Shown here: positions 4,841 to 5,697 of the stretch, piece by piece
How positions within the stretch are numbered: the first letter of the stretch is position 1
How the letters are laid out: each line of letters opens with the position of its first letter
Assembly: GCA_047630175.1 (NCBI GenBank)
Contig: JBLHVI010000137.1
Location: forward strand, 1-5,697
Source of the DNA: UBA4582 sp047630175
GTDB taxonomy: Bacteria > Pseudomonadota > Gammaproteobacteria > Pseudomonadales > Azotimanducaceae
Direction of reading: 5' to 3'
Length of the DNA stretch: 5,697 nt
Notes under the pieces: generated by a model
Seen by the model: the letters and a program-made list of their open reading frames with translations, nothing else
Databases searched by the model: none
Told to the model about the DNA's origin: nothing
Program-made: the position numbers and the translations under genes

Positions 4841-5697
4841 ATGATACGTCCACTCGTGCCTCCGTGGATCATTTGGTTGAAACAAATAATACCGCTAAAT
4901 CGCTCTAACATTGCCGTGATAGCTTGCCCAATAATTCTCGCCAATATGGCGACGCCTATGCTTGGATTTGTCGATACCGCAGTCATAGGCAACCTCGGTG
5001 ATCCTGCCTTGTTAGGTGCAATTGCCCTTGGCGGCATGATTTTTAGTTTTCTGTACTGGGGCTTTGGGTTTCTGCGAATGGGCACCACGGGCCTGGTAGC
5101 GCAAGCCTTAGGTGCCAGAAATACCATTGAAATTAAAGGGGCATTTTACCGTGCCATTCTGACTGGCGTTGCTATCGGCACTGCGCTAGTCGTCCTGCAA
5201 TATCCTTTATCCCAGGCCGCCCTGTATTTGATTGACGGTAGCCCGGCTGTCGAAACCGCTGCCAAAAGTTATTTCGCCATCCGTATCTGGGGCGCACCTA
5301 TCAGTCTGGCTAACCTTGCGGTGATGGGTTACCTGCTGGGGGTCCAAAAAACACGAGCCTTGCTGTTTTTACAAATGGTTTTGGCTGGCAGTAATATCCT
5401 ACTCGACGTGGTATTTGTCGTTGGCTTTGAATGGGGCGTTGAAGGTGTTGCAGGCGCCACTTTAATTGCCGAGGCTCTGACGCTGCTGACGGGCTTTTTT
5501 ATGATCCGACAACAATGGCAACGCGATACTATTGCCGCGCGTCTGCCTTTGTCAGTCCTACTCAACACCGGCGCGCTCAAACGTATGATCACCGTCAATT
5601 CTGACATCATGATACGCACGCTGTGTTTGATCTTTACCTTTGCATGGTTCACTAACGAAGGAGCTCAAGCTGGCGATGTTATGCTCGCAAGCAATGC
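4841..5697 (+). CDS. dinF: DinF-type MATE family efflux transporter, C-terminus cut by window edge
   Basis: An inner-membrane antiporter of the DinF branch of the MATE family; DinF proteins are generally H+-coupled exporters of drugs or toxic metabolites. The TM1 motif MLGFVDTAVIGNL carries the conserved Asp (D45 from this start), and FLRMGTTGLVAQALGARN (77-94) and GAPISLANLAVMGYLLGVQ further on closely follow E. coli DinF. About 285 residues are in the window; roughly 160 are missing. The start is unsettled. The frame is open from 4631, with ATG at 4730, 4787 and 4841 and TTG at 4877, none with a clear Shine-Dalgarno. ATG 4841 is chosen because it leaves a moderate tail before TM1; TTG 4877 fits family length even better. 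It is divergent from the Arc-like gene, a possible regulator. It belongs to a different subfamily from the norM-like gene, so it is not a local duplicate. Confidence 0.9.
   Translation, partial: MIRPLVPPWIIWLKQIIPLNRSNIAVIACPIILANMATPMLGFVDTAVIGNLGDPALLGAIALGGMIFSFLYWGFGFLRMGTTGLVAQALGARNTIEIKGAFYRAILTGVAIGTALVVLQYPLSQAALYLIDGSPAVETAAKSYFAIRIWGAPISLANLAVMGYLLGVQKTRALLFLQMVLAGSNILLDVVFVVGFEWGVEGVAGATLIAEALTLLTGFFMIRQQWQRDTIAARLPLSVLLNTGALKRMITVNSDIMIRTLCLIFTFAWFTNEGAQAGDVMLASN

Noticed and set aside
4828..5127. Minus-strand 99-codon open frame, and a similar one at 5329-5652
   Set aside because: Both are shadows of the dinF-like coding region on the plus strand.

Overview
The window looks like a piece of a gammaproteobacterial chromosome, plausibly a marine lineage. 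The basis is moderate GC in the genes, close NorM-type and DinF-type MATE matches, and gene families common there. The taxon is inferred from remembered family resemblance only. Everything recognisable is a membrane protein apart from one small DNA-binding protein.

Left part (1-1235, minus strand): a NorM-type MATE drug/cation antiporter whose C-terminus runs off the left edge. A divergent intergenic region of about 205 bp (1236-1440) carries nested inverted and direct repeats that look like operators. Middle part (1441-4068, plus strand): three co-directional genes. They are a GPH/MFS_2-family cation symporter, a two-TM DUF3592 protein, and a CDP-alcohol phosphatidyltransferase with a complete catalytic motif. 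The last two overlap by 8 bp (ATGATTGA) and share the same GAAGG-N7-ATG ribosome-binding layout. A 13-bp tandem repeat starts on the symporter stop codon. No terminator is visible inside the set, so it is probably one operon. Its joint job is not known to me; a lipid or head-group theme is a reasonable guess because MFS_2 also contains lysophospholipid transporters.

Right part (4069-5697): an AT-rich, gene-poor stretch. I counted 132 G+C in the 360 bases 4381-4740, about 37%, clearly below the neighbouring genes. On the minus strand it holds one small Arc-type ribbon-helix-helix repressor gene with a perfect AAGGAG ribosome-binding site and a palindrome just upstream. Several possible RNA hairpins lie downstream of it. 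Divergent from it, on the plus strand, a DinF-type MATE transporter begins. Its start is uncertain and its C-terminal part runs off the right edge. A terminator-like hairpin lies in its leader. The Arc-like gene and the dinF-like gene form a possible regulator/efflux pair, which is the most interesting hypothesis here.
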